A stretch of 64,000 bases of DNA from Brienomyrus brachyistius (lineage: Eukaryota > Chordata > Actinopteri > Osteoglossiformes > Mormyridae). Positions 1-11,275 of the stretch are shown here, in pieces. The notes under the pieces are model-generated. The model did no database searches, was not told where the DNA came from, and worked only from the letters and a program-made list of their open reading frames with translations. The DNA is taken from contig NC_064548.1 of NCBI RefSeq assembly GCF_023856365.1, positions 3,385,001-3,449,000 of the forward strand, given 5' to 3'. The stretch's first letter is position 1; the number at the start of each line of letters is the position of its first letter. The position numbers were made by a program, and so were the translations under genes.

Positions 1-1014
1 TCAGGAAGCACCCAAATTCTACCTCTTCCCTCTACTGTAAGCCTTCTTGAATAAAAAGATCAATAACATTTAAAGGAGTTACACCTACAGGTATGTGTTC
101 CTTAACATCCACATGTGTGTGGCCTCTCCAGACCTCTGGATATATTACATGTGCGTGTTACAGTTCTTACATTTTTTCTATGGCATAACAGTATCAAAGG
201 GCAAAATATAAATAGACAAAAAAAGACATTTTCAAACATGGCTATTAAAACAAAAGAATACATGTAATGACACAGTTTGCGGGGAAATATTCTACAAATT
301 ATTATATAAATGGAATGTGCAATAAATGAATAGGTACACTTTTTTGGACCTACATACCACAACAAATAAATATTTAACTTTCACCTTTACAGGTGATCCA
401 TCCAGTTCTTGTACATGTTTGTGAGTGTTGGATGAGTATGGATTAGATAGGCAGACCAAATGACAGCATTACAATTACAATGCTGTCATTTCCAATAGCA
501 CCAAGTCTCATTTGAAAGATTTAAATTTTTACCATTAGACAATGGTGCTGTAACCAGAGACATGGGCATCAAATATTTAAATTTGAATGACATTTAGAAA
601 ATGATTCATACAGAAGAGCAAGTTGCAACAACTTCACAAATTTGTCTACGATGGTGTTTTAAATGGAACGCATTATGTCCTGAACATCAAAATGCCAGTG
701 GTCAAACAAGTTAAATTGTTAGTTCATTCGCTAGTCGGGGCCATTTACCCTAAATAACACTGCCAGCTGCTAGTAACAAGTAACATGTATAGAGTTTGGA
801 TTCACATACTGCACTGGTCATTAAAAACTAACATTTTCAAAGGTAGAGTCACAGTGGCAGCAGGGTAGTTTGAGTCGACATTTCAGGCAGGTTTTCTCTT
901 TGAAGCGCACAGCACTCCCTTAGCCCCGATGCTGCTCTCAGCTCCTGTTGCTTTTTATATGGCTCTCAAAGAGACACCACCTTGATGTGCACCATGTTAA
1001 AGAGCACCACTGAC
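1..1014. other. ZMYM2 intron, no feature seen
   Basis: Lies 3' of the last recognised ZMYM2 exon. I found no continuation of MYM finger 7 (expected to resemble HQFCSKTC) on the minus strand, so the next exon is probably left of the window. Confidence 0.5.
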
Positions 1015-1140
1015 CTCCCATTCCAGTGTCTCAGGCTTCAAGCTGAATGCACCGCGGCAGTAATTACACTTAAGCTGGATGCCCCCAGGGGCGGAGGGCC
1101 GTGCCGGCTGCCCGTTGGCGGGGGTCGCCACGTTGGCATT
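1015..1140 (-). CDS. zmym2: ZMYM2 exon: start of MYM finger 7
   Basis: Forty-two codons from acceptor (ccttacag) to a weak donor (gag/gtcagt). A Pro/Ala/Gly-rich spacer is followed by [22 protein letters not shown], split here only by description: CNYC opens finger 7 and LEWE is the known human exon end. Read-through would add five residues (VSGAL) before a stop. Confidence 0.88.
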
Positions 1141-4100
1141 CTGTAAGGGGTAGTAAAGTTGACAAGGTTTTTACATCACCTTGAGACAAAAGCTCAAAAC
1201 TGGTTTTTCACCCATTCTCTACAGTTAACTTGCACCATGTAGAGTGATCAGGGTTAGTGTGGCTGGGCTGCATCACTGGGATTTAATGCAGCAACAATCA
1301 ATTCAGAGGTGTGAGTCCCAAGTTTGGGCTCCACTCGTCACTGGTTTAGTGTCTGCTGATTTCCACTCATACCCGTTCTCGGGATTTATCCAATTAGCAG
1401 TTAATGTATACAGATGTTTTCTAAAATATAAAGCATTCGAACACATCATTTGCTGAAAGAGTGTCAATTTCAAAATGACCATTACTGCAAAGGAATGCCA
1501 AAATGAATGCTGATCCATTCATTTCCATAGCGGTTGTCTGTGGCCTGTACATGCAAGTAAACATGCCTGCTTTGAAACGTGAGGCCTCTGCTAGAGGACG
1601 ACACCCAGTTGGCTGCCTACCTGAAATTTGGTCACACAGTTTGAGCTGCAGAAGCTGTAGACCTTGCCATCTGGTAGCGTGGCTTGGTACTGGGGTAATG
1701 CATTTCTCTTACAGAAATGACAGCTAGGCTCAGCACCTATAAAAGGCACAGAATTAGCATTGACTAACACCACCTATACTGATATATCAATGCAAACCAA
1801 TACCATCTGGAAATGGTAAAGACATTCAAGCAATAAACTACGTTTTGACTCAGAGCGTAATTTGTGCTGCTTCTTTTATGTAACTTGATGAATTGGGCCA
1901 TAGGCCCTGGGCTCTCTTCTGTGTCAGGACTTACTGATTGTGACAGGAGCTTTGCTCTTGTGTGCAGTCATACAGGTAGTGGAACAGTAGGGCTCCATAG
2001 TTCCACTAGGCCCAATGCAATGTGTGACATCAAATGACCTACAGGGGGCCTTGCAGCCACTGCAGTTGGTAAGCTTTCCATGTGCCTAAACGCGGGACAA
2101 ACAGAGTTCATGATTTGTGAAACAAGGCCTAACGTTTTCTTACTTAGAAGGGGACTGAATATTTCTCAGTATGACAAAGGGAGGGCAAATGTGATAAAAA
2201 ATTTGTTTGCAACAGGGTTAAAAATCTACAAGGCTGTGTTTGAACAGCAGGTACAGCATTTACTGCAGGGATGTTTGGGAAGTAAGTGTTTCAAAATTCA
2301 ATGATAAATTCCAAATTCAATGATAAAACAGCCGGAAGGAGCGAAGCAGACCTGTTTGTAGTCCCTGACACAGTTCTGGCAGCAGAATCGCTTCTGCTGC
2401 CCATCGATAACCAGGAAATGATTGGCAGACGCCCGACTAGGCAGGTAATCTCCACATTGCTCACAACAGTTCATGATCAGGCCATTGGCCATGCGGTAGC
2501 GGTTGAAGCACATGTCACTACAAATCTTGTGGGTGACATTCTTAAAGCTGACCTCATGGCGAATCTGCAAGGGATTTGAAGACATTGCCAGAAAGCAGAA
2601 CCACTACATTCCCTCCCAAACATGGTTTTTAAAGAAAGTAGACATATCCCATAATATCAGATCAAACGTAACTGGCTTTTAGGTTTAAAGAGGTCAACAA
2701 GATATAAAGGTAGATGCTATTTTACCTCCGTCAGCTTCCCACACACGGTGCACTTTGTTTTGACAGGTGTCTTGGGGGGGTTCTGTTTGTTCTCATATGA
2801 AGCTAGGCAGCCAGTGCTGCAGAATTCTTGAAAGGACTCACTGGAGTCCACCTGGGCCACGATGGTCCCTTTCATACTGGTAATATCCCTGGAAAAAGGA
2901 CAGTATTGAAGACTTGGGTCAGCCTGAGAACCATAAAAATGGCATATTTAAAAGAGCTAAATGTGTATTTGTACCTCACCAATGGATAAAGCAGTTTAAG
3001 AAAAAAAAGTGCATGCAAACTCATCATGTATAAAACACCATGAATGAGGCACTCACTTCTTGCACATCGTGCAGTTCTTCTTGGGGGCGGGTCTGTGGGA
3101 GAAGGCGGAGAGGCAGGTGGTGGAGCAGAAGAGATGGGCAGAGCCCTTGCGCTGGTAGGCTGTCTGTCCTTTCTTCAGCGGCTTCTTGCAGTTAGCGCAT
3201 GTGACCTTGACAGCTCTGGGGGGAGGCTGGGGCCCCAGAGGGGAGCGTGCTGGTGGCTTGGGCAGCGGTGCTGCCGGGGATGGGGAGTCCGCTCCTGGCT
3301 GCTTCTGGTTCCGTGGGAAGGATGCTGACTGGGAGATCCAGGAATCTGCAGGCAGAGTAAGAGGAAGATGCTTCCATTAACACTTACCACTGGAGCCAGA
3401 AAAGTGATGCTGAACACTGGCAACTAGTTAGATTTATAATTCAACTGCAATTAACGCTTTGTCCAAAACGGCTTACAGATCAGTGCATGTAAACACAGCA
3501 TAATCATAGTCCTGTGCATTTTACCTATGTGAGAAAAAAACGGAGTCCAGAATAAAACAACAGCTCTGATTCTGGCACAGTCACGATAATAAACTGCCCA
3601 CTAATCAATTACATTTTTTTTTTTTTTTACCAGATTTCTGGTGAGTCCCTGTTTCCCCATTTTGCACGGGCTCGCGGGCGGTGCTGACCCGGCCAGGGTT
3701 GAATGTGCCGGAGGACCCAGTGTTGGTGCTCGGTCGGCCACTGACAGGGGGTTCACCGTTGGGGTCCTGAGCCTCTGGGTTCAAACTGAAGGTACTGCTA
3801 ATTTGTAGCCCATTTTCCACCTCTGCAGCACCCCCTGCTGGTGGAGTGGTATCCTGCAATGAAGTTACACTTGTGATCATCAAGTTCATGTCCTGCTGCC
3901 TGGCAGGCGACCCTGCCCCAGGGGCTACTGTTGCCAGAGCAACAGAAGGAGGGGTCTGTGTGGCTGGAGTACCCAGCGTTGTGACGCTGGCAATCCTGAT
4001 CTCCGAGTCTGGCTCTGTGCTGCTGAGAGCCCGTTGGGGTACTGCTGGTGCTGAGAGGGCATCTTCCTCGTCATCTATCACGATTGTCTCACTCCGATCC

Positions 4101-4441
4101 TCAGCCGATGGGTTCAGAACAGGGGCTGTGGCTGTGGTTACTTCCTCCGCAATGCCTGTAGGCTTCGGGGTAGGGCTGTCTGCAGGAGAGTTCATTCTAA
4201 TGGCAGGCAGAGGAGCAGTGCCAGACTCCTTTGCAGGAGGCGTGGTCTCCACCAGCACCACATCATCGTCGTCGCCTACCCTGGCTGTATCTGCCTCTGT
4301 AACAGTGCCTCCCTGGGACTCTGTGGCTGTGGTCTTTTCTCCTGAGGGAACAGTTTCCATAGGGCAACTCTCCTCTGGAACAGGGTTCCTCTCTTCACCT
4401 GCCAGGCTAGGCTCGGAAGCCTCTGGCAGCCCTTCATCCAT
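1015..4441 (-). CDS. zmym2: ZMYM2, MYM-type zinc finger protein 2 (5' coding part)
   Basis: Nuclear SUMO-binding transcriptional corepressor of the MYM zinc-finger family. Seven coding exons are visible (minus strand): 3631-4441, 3057-3345, 2726-2888, 2352-2564, 1935-2085, 1621-1736, 1015-1140. All have AG/GT borders and their phases join, giving the first 623 residues. The acidic N-terminal part holds four short hydrophobic stretches that match the SUMO-interacting region of human ZMYM2: [30 protein letters not shown] and [10 protein letters not shown]. Six complete MYM fingers follow from residue 320 (CANCKK, CTMCKK, CTVCGK, CCEQCG, CSGCKA, CHFCKR), and a seventh begins with CNYC. The start ATG at 4441 lies 11 bases inside its exon, as expected after a noncoding first exon. 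The C-terminal half lies left of the window. ZMYM2 rather than ZMYM3 or ZMYM4 is chosen from the N-terminal motifs and from PSPC1 and MPHOSPH8 next door. Confidence 0.95.
1621..1736 (-). CDS. zmym2: ZMYM2 exon: MYM finger 6
   Basis: Acceptor AG is at 1738-1737 and donor gtaggc starts at 1620. It encodes [32 protein letters not shown] and VTKFQ, closely matching human CHFCKRNSLPQYQAT. It ends in phase 0. Confidence 0.93.
1935..2085 (-). CDS. zmym2: ZMYM2 exon: MYM finger 5
   Basis: Acceptor cgtttag ends at 2086 and donor gtaagt starts at 1934. It encodes [30 protein letters not shown] and [10 protein letters not shown]. Joined in phase 0 to the previous exon, it lacks about 20-25 residues that human ZMYM2 has between DYKQ and GKLT. 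Either the linker is shorter here or a small exon at 2086-2351 was missed. Confidence 0.9.
2352..2564 (-). CDS. zmym2: ZMYM2 exon: MYM fingers 3 and 4
   Basis: Exactly 71 codons from acceptor (cttgcag) to donor (cag/gtctgc). It begins [17 protein letters not shown] and ends [10 protein letters not shown]. It holds [11 protein letters not shown] and [11 protein letters not shown], nearly the same as the 71-residue human segment. Confidence 0.94.
2726..2888 (-). CDS. zmym2: ZMYM2 exon: MYM finger 2 and start of finger 3
   Basis: Acceptor AG is at 2890-2889 and donor gtaaaa starts at 2725. It encodes [19 protein letters not shown], then FCSTGC closing finger 2, and CTVCGKLTE opening finger 3. 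It ends in phase 0. Confidence 0.93.
3057..3345 (-). CDS. zmym2: ZMYM2 exon: MYM finger 1 and start of finger 2
   Basis: Acceptor AG is at 3347-3346 and donor GT at 3056-3055 (gtgagt). The exon starts in phase 1 with [18 protein letters not shown], the motif found at this place in human ZMYM2. A proline-rich spacer follows, then [19 protein letters not shown] and FCSTTC (finger 1), and CTMCKK opens finger 2. Confidence 0.93.
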
Positions 4442-4452
4442 CTCTTAGGCAC
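3631..4452 (-). CDS. zmym2: ZMYM2 first coding exon (start codon and SUMO-interacting motifs)
   Basis: The acceptor (gtcagcag) ends at 4453, eleven untranslated bases precede the ATG at 4441, and the donor GT is at 3630-3629 just before an A-rich run. It encodes residues 1-270 plus one base. The content is acidic and Ser/Thr/Pro-rich, with the VVLVE and TIVIDDEED motifs, and it ends [16 protein letters not shown] as in the human protein. The long plus-strand frame over the same bases is a shadow of this exon. Confidence 0.93.
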
Positions 4453-6512
4453 CTGCTGACAGAAACAACCAAAAATGGCCAATAATGCACATATCATTTG
4501 ACTCATCGCAGCAGAAAATGTCTGCCGTGGTGTGATCTGTATCCGTTTTATAACATTATGCTTTAAAATGTGACTTCTGCACACAGACCACTTCAAATTA
4601 AATCAAAGGTTAGGTGCAAAAATCAAAGGTGCATAAAACACGTACTCCTCTAATCTGCTACCCTCCATGTTCGTTCACATCGATGACACCACAAAGCATC
4701 GAGTGTGCAATTACTGTAGTGGTAAAAGCAAAGGGTTAAGCCTTGCCTACTTGTGCAGTTTAAATACTGAGTAAGGCAGGAGGAATTTGTTGCTACACGT
4801 TAAAACCAAGGAGACATAGGCCTGCTTCATGTGCATAATGCCTGTTTGAATTACAAAGTTTACAGCTATGGAAATATTGGGGGAAAAAATTCACATCACA
4901 ATATTTGAAATTTTTACAGTTTTGCGATATTTATAAAGCAAAAATAAGATGAAAAATTGCGCAAAATACACTATAGCCAAATACAATTTATCTACCAATA
5001 AAGTCTATGCAATAAATTAGTGGTGTTGCTGCGAGTTGTGACGACGTAACACAAAGCCGACATCACTTGCTTTTGCTCAGTATCGTCTCTTTGAATCCAA
5101 AATATTTCCTTACAGCTTAAATCTAATGTCTTTTATTAATTCTAAGTTCCTGTGCAGTTCTTGTAGATGTAGTTCTTGTTCACTTTTCTCCTCCTCACAC
5201 CTTTTTCTTAAATTTCTTTTATTTAAATTCACACCTTTTTTCCACTGAACTTCAAAAAAAGAAATCAATTACCATTGGAATTTACACTGTATTAATGTAT
5301 TAACGTACACATTAATAATCGAACAATCAATCAATTTATGAAACTGTTGAAACTGTTGTCTTGTTCATTAAAGGTGTCATGAATGCAATGCTTTAAGACG
5401 TTACAGTATACTTACATGGTGCTTATGAATGTTCTATGAATGCATTATGAAGGTGCAATTAATGTAAAGTGTTACCCATTTTTTTATTATGTGAAAAATG
5501 GATCTGTGGTTCAGAAATAATAATGAATTATAAATGTCACCACAGGAATGGTATTTTGAGACTTCTTGCAACTGATAAATGAAATGAAATCATCTCCATT
5601 ACTTTAGCAGGTGTGTCTTTACCCTGGGTGCAGCCAACTTTGACTACTGATAAAATTAAATATCGGTTGGCAATACCAGCAAAGAATGAGGCATCTGACT
5701 TATGCTGATATCTTGATTTTTAAATGTACATCGGCAAATACCAATGTTTAACATAACGCAAGCATTACTTTTTACTTAACTAGATAGTTAACTACCTCAG
5801 TCTTGACCATTGCTACTGCAGCTAGGAAAAATGGTGACTTTTTGTGCTAAAAAGGCTTTTCCTAAAAGGGTTGTAGTGCAGATATCATCAGGAAGCACTT
5901 CGCTTATGAATATTAATGATCCTTCCCTACAATTCGGAAATTTAGGTGCTGTGCTGGCCATTCAAATGTAGATCATGAATCCAAGAATGTGCGACCTGAC
6001 AGTCCAGCTACAACGCGACCAATGTGTTCCTGAAAAACCTCACATTTACTAAAATCATATACTAATATACATACATTCAATGGGAAAAGCAGGATTAGGG
6101 GAACGCGACTCAAACTTAGTACCTTAAGCCAAGTTAAATGAATTAAATAATAAAAAGTGATAACAGTGGCTAATAATATAATTATATTTTTTTTATTTAA
6201 AGTGCATATAATACATAAATTACATTACAAAACATTTCCTATGGGTCTCATGAGTTTCATGAGAATTGCCTAGAAATCGGTTCAACCGAAAGTGCCGAAC
6301 TCACTGACCTGTCGATTGTCTGGAGTAATGATGGCCAAAAACCACGTTTCATGAACCATTTGCTGTATTTCTGACCTCACTAGAGGGTGCTCTTGGTTTA
6401 CTTTGAGGCATGCTTTGAGCCCTTTTAACAACAGAGAACACATCTAGTCAGAGTAGTGCGCAATAGCCACTACGCAGTTGGGCATGAGCACACCACAAAG
6501 AATTATGGTATG

Positions 6513-7772
6513 TAGGGCTGGGACGATTATTCAACGTAAATCGACAATGTTGATTATAAAAATGCGTCGACGTGGAATTTTAGTGTCGACGCGTTGTGTA
6601 AAATTACGTAAATGTTTTGTAACGTAACTGCAATGCACTAAGTAATAAGCTAAACATATTGTAAGGGAAAGTATTTTATCCCCTCAGGAGCACATTAATG
6701 CTGTCCTTTTAAGAATCACGCAATAAAACAGTTACTGTCCACCTGATGATCTCTTTGCCACTCGAGAGCTAGAATATTTTATTTATTGGACATGCGGGAT
6801 GCTTTTCATTTACAATACAAAGTTATTCCGCTAATAAGCTGGCTAGTTGTTTCACTGCTGGCACCGTAAAAACTATATCAATTACAGACTGAATTCCGAT
6901 ATAGTTTTGTCTAATCTCGACGGTGACTACAGTGCCGCACTATTATGTAAGACATGCACTGGCCAATCATGTAGCATTTTCTCATAAATATTAATGAGAC
7001 ATCCGCCCTGCAAATGGAAATTTGCCGCCCGCCCCACCTCCCCCCGCGCACAAGGCAACATGGCTGCGTGTACCACAGAACTCCAGAGCCACTGCAGAAA
7101 CACGCGGCAAAAAAGGATTGCACACGGTCTCCCAAAGCTTGGGAATACTTCAGTCATGACACCTTTTTTGCACCTCTACTGTAACTGACGTTAATGATGT
7201 CAATTTGTAGCTGACGTTAATGACGTTTCAGCCGTTTTTTGTTTACTTATTCTGTCATGTAAGAGTGAGACATTATCGTTTACGACTACTGTTACACACT
7301 GTAGCCTAAATCTTTCCTTGCTCACTGAAGTAAGCTTAACTATAAGCTACCTTTGCTAGTGTTTGTTAAAAACAAGTTTCTCTAGTTATGAAATCATTCC
7401 ATGTTTTAGCACCTATTTCAACATTAATGTCAAATTGGTGCACTGAAATAAGTAAAAACTATTGCAGTGATTATTAACTTAAGTCTAACATAGAAATCCT
7501 ATTGAAGATTAAGATTAGCCTTTTTTGTTAATAATGTCCTAATGTTTAAGAAATGCTTTAATAAATTGAAATGTTAATGAGAATTTCAGACTTGTGTGTT
7601 GGGGGGAGGTGATTAATTGTTGTATTAAATGACTAACAAATAATTGCTTATCAATAAATTTATCAGATCAATCGAAAAATCAGTCGATAGATTAGTTGAA
7701 TAATCGAAACAAACAAACAAAAAATAATCGATAGATTAATCGTTTAAAGAACAATCATTTGGGACAGCACTA
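6513..7772. mobile_element. Non-autonomous hAT-type DNA transposon
   Basis: The ends form imperfect inverted repeats: the left begins TAGGGCTGGGACGATTATT and the right, reversed, begins TAGTGCTGTCCCAAATGATT. Both ends are rich in ATCGAT-like words. The flanks are ATGGTATG (6505-6512) and ATGGCATG (7773-7780), an 8-bp duplication with one mismatch, as hAT transposases make. No transposase frame is visible in about 1.26 kb. A GC-rich block at 7010-7120 lies inside. Confidence 0.75.
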
Positions 7773-8165
7773 ATGGCATGTATAGGGGCATTGAAGGCAA
7801 CATGGCTACAGGCAGTCTGCAAAAAGCAAATGTAAGTGAAGTTGCTATGTTTTATATAATAACCTGTGAAATAATTTTAGATTTTTTTTAATCTATGACT
7901 TTCACCTGTTCAATACGTGGTTGAACAAAAATTTCAATTCTTTTAAATTTGAAAACCGGGTCGGCAGCTTTGCTAAAAAGATCGGGTTCAAAAGAACGGT
8001 TCATGAATCGGACATCACCATCATTCACTTGGATAGCTGTTTTTGCATGCAGGTAGTGTTTCTCACTGAGGCCATATCGTGTTGTAGTTTACAGTTGCTT
8101 TTCACTTTAACTGAAATTGCACAAATACAACCGATTCAGCATGGTATTGGACTTGGGTATATATC

Positions 8166-8169
<4 letters not shown>

Positions 8170-8230
<61 letters not shown>
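8170..8230. repeat. (TA)n microsatellite
   Basis: About 30 uninterrupted TA units. The frame that runs through it is only repeat-encoded Ile-Tyr. Confidence 0.97.
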
Positions 8231-8237
<7 letters not shown>

Positions 8238-8444
8238 GCTGGAACAGATTTGTGGTGCAATATCATGCGTTGTAGTAGCACTGACTGTAGGAGGATTTCT
8301 ACCTTTGAGGACTTACTGAATAATGCAGTTGAATCGCCAGCCGAATATTTGATTCATCATAAAGCATTGATGCATCTTTATACAGCTATTTAAAATATAT
8401 GGTTGGTTTGTTATTTCAAAGACAAACATGCCTAAGTTGAATCT

Positions 8445-8615
8445 GGGGCCTGTACTACAAAGAGGGGTTACTGATTTATCGGGATAACTTGTTGGATTTA
8501 AGGTACCACAGTTTTAATGGACTTCATATTCATTCACTTACATGTTGCCAAGACTACCTTAAATCCGGCAAGTTACCCCAATAAGCAAATAACCCCGCTT
8601 CGCAGTACAGGCCTC
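8445..8615. mobile_element. Fold-back (MITE-like) element
   Basis: Two arms of about 65 bp in inverted orientation. The left starts GGGGCCTGTACTACAAAG and the right ends CTTCGCAGTACAGGCC. The arms share GGGGTTA, a TAACTTG block and a GGATTTAAGG block. There is no coding potential. Structure and size fit a non-autonomous DNA transposon common in fish. Confidence 0.7.
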
Positions 8616-8879
8616 TGATTTGCTGATTTATATAAGTAATTGTAACCCAAGCTGAGTACTACAAAGAATATGCGCCAGAAAGTTATGCATTTAACCACAG
8701 CATTTACTATACAATAACTCAGTTTATTACCCACACCCACCTCCATGGGAGAGGCGACTAGAGGCTAGAGCTGCAGTATAACATTTCGGCCTACCTATTT
8801 CAGATGAAAAAACTTAGGCAAGGAGAGAAAAAAAAATGAGCCCCATCCGATGCAATATAAAAAACTGAAGAGGGATTTC

Positions 8880-9810
8880 TTGCTGCTCCTGGTCACACAG
8901 TAATACTCTATCAATGGCTGTACTGTGGAGACTGTCAGAAACACCAAGTTTCTTGGCAAACACATCACAGATTACCTCACTGGCTCCCCTAGCACCACCT
9001 ATTTAGTCAAAAGAGTACTGCAGCACCTCCATTTCCTGCATTGACTGAAGAGAACAAGTCCCCCCTCCCCCCATCCTCACCATGTTCTAGAGGGGTACCA
9101 GAGTGCATCCTTACAAGCTGTATCACTGTTTGGTATGAGAATTAGGACATCTTAGACCAAAAGTCCCTGCAACTGATAGTGAAAACAGCCGGGAACATCT
9201 CTTCCCTTCATTCAGGACATTTACCACAAATGCTGCATGCACAAGGATTCCAGCATTTTGGGTGACCCCCTCCCATGGACTCTTCATCCCGCAGCCATCT
9301 GCAAAAAGGTACTGCAGAACCCAGAACAGTTCCACCGGACTAAAACAGCTTTGTACCCCAGGCCATAAGCACTCTGCAAGACCCTGCTGCAAACACCTCT
9401 CAGGCTAATTTAATAAACATAACTCAAACCCCGATCCCCTATCTGCACTAGCTGCACCCCATGTTCACACATATGTACAGATATGCTGCTATATTTTTAT
9501 ATTCCAATACCTATGATTCCTAAGTTTATACATCCAATTATGCTGCTATGTATTCATTTTTTGTTGCACAACCTATAAAGGAATTTGGTTGTCTTTTGTG
9601 CATCTGATTTATTCATTTTTACAATTTTGCATTATTGCACGTTTATGTCAATGCACTACATGTATCTTTGTGTGCAACCTGTCTGATGTATGTTGCACTA
9701 TGGTTCTAGAGGAAAACACACTGTGTTTCCTTCCATATATACTGAACTTTATCCTATCCATATATACTAGCACATTTCAGAAGTGTGTGTGCACTGTCAG
9801 TGAAACTCCA
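8880..9810 (+). pseudogene. Degenerate non-LTR retrotransposon, 3' end
   Basis: Broken frames still read, in order, as the end of a fish LINE reverse-transcriptase ORF: ETVRNTKFLG-like, LVKRVLQHLHFL, then SLQAVSLFG at the place of the usual SCITVWYG, then a HPSH..F-like block near 9260. The 3' part (from about 9420) is AT-rich with many TTGCAC words and TGCACTATGGTTCTAGAGG, typical of the 3'UTR of this family. Many stops and indels show an old, dead copy, antisense to ZMYM2. Confidence 0.6.
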
Positions 9811-11189
9811 CAAGGGGCAGCGCTGCAAGACAAATGTTGACTCTTTTCTCCCTTTTCCCTGCCCCCTCTTCTCTTCCTCACAACAGGTGTTGATGCAAGT
9901 CCTTTGTTGCGGTGGCTATCAGAATATTGAAGGAAATGTCCATTTTGCCTAGGTAAGCATCAAATTAGGTCTGCAGCAACATGCTTAAAGTAGAAATCGT
10001 AGCTTGATAGTGGACTGAAGAATGTCAAAGCTTTCAGTCTTTTTTCTCCCATGTGCTTTTCAAAATAGAGGTGACTGTGATGCCAATTTCATTTTGGAAA
10101 GACACAGTTAACTCTACAGCAGAAAAAAAAACAATCAATAAAACATCTAAGGTCTTACAACATAATGGCAGGCTCCTACATGCAGACAACGCTGACAGCA
10201 GAAAGGCATCTTATGTCAGATGGGAGTCAGTCTAAGATGGTGGAGATCTCCAAGCAGAAAGGCTAGCCTGTTCATCTGCTTGATGTCAATTTGTCACCAT
10301 TTGCCACCCCTCTAGTGTACAGCAAGCAATAAAAACATAAAATAATGTAGGAAGCAAAGAAGTGTCACTAATGAATACATTACAAAGTAATACCCACTTA
10401 TGCTGAAATGCTAGTCTTGTGAATCTCTGACAGACCACAGTCAAACCTAACATCCATTTGTACAAAGCATGACCAAAACAGCCAAAAATATAACGGGATT
10501 TCACACATCGTCTGAAGTGACCCCTTAGATATTTTAGTCTGAACGAGATCAATCAGCTCCTATGCTAGTAGACAAGTATAGCATAACAACTTCCTATTGA
10601 TAAATCGCGTCACAAAAAGAAAATCTAACATCAATTCCAAATAAGTAAAAAAAAAACAACGTAACTGTCTATTTCAATCCTAAAATGTACTTTCCAAGCA
10701 CACAGATGTACATCTGGGTTGTCTCACACAGATTCAGAAAATGAAGAGAGCACACAAGGGCATCAGTGTCTGAAAAAGAGTACTGAATGGCAGCAAGTTC
10801 AGAGCCATGGCAGAAAACGGCACAAGCAGGACAGCACTGCAGCTGTACAGACATAAAACCAATAGCCCTGGCTCCTGCACTTTTGGTTAATCAGTACTTT
10901 GATCTTAAAATTGAGACCGGTTCAGATCAGATTAAAAAAAAAAAGTCAGTTGCTTTATCTTACCCAGCTGTACTGTTCTCCCATAATGTTCATTTAAGTA
11001 TAGTCATCAAAAGTCAATGTTTATCTTCATTCATTAGGCTCCAGGTTGGATATTTACCAGTGTGTGAAAAGAATGTAAATCTCTGTGAAATGCTCAAAGT
11101 AAATGTCATGCATAATTTAGCTACCCATTCACCAGAGCTGCTTGGGCTATGCTCCTTTCTTAAGAATGCCAGAGAAGATCCCCTTCTGG

Positions 11190-11275
11190 AACATGGACAA
11201 GCAATCATTGGGCTAAAACCCACTGCCTTAGGTTGCATATCCCTAACCATTAGGCCACTGACTGTGGGATTATTC
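11190..11275 (-). mobile_element. tRNA-derived SINE head, possible
   Basis: On the minus strand, TGGCCTAATGG (11247-11257) fits an A box and GGGTTTTAGCCC (11210-11221) fits a diverged B box, at normal tRNA-promoter spacing. No tail or target duplication was recognised. It is not a functional tRNA, because no cloverleaf is apparent. Confidence 0.4.

Noticed and set aside
3846..4448. Long plus-strand frame of 200 codons
   Set aside because: Antisense shadow of the ZMYM2 first coding exon; Ser/Val/Thr-rich without a domain.
7921..8232. Frame ending in Ile-Tyr repeats
   Set aside because: It runs into the TA microsatellite; no homology.
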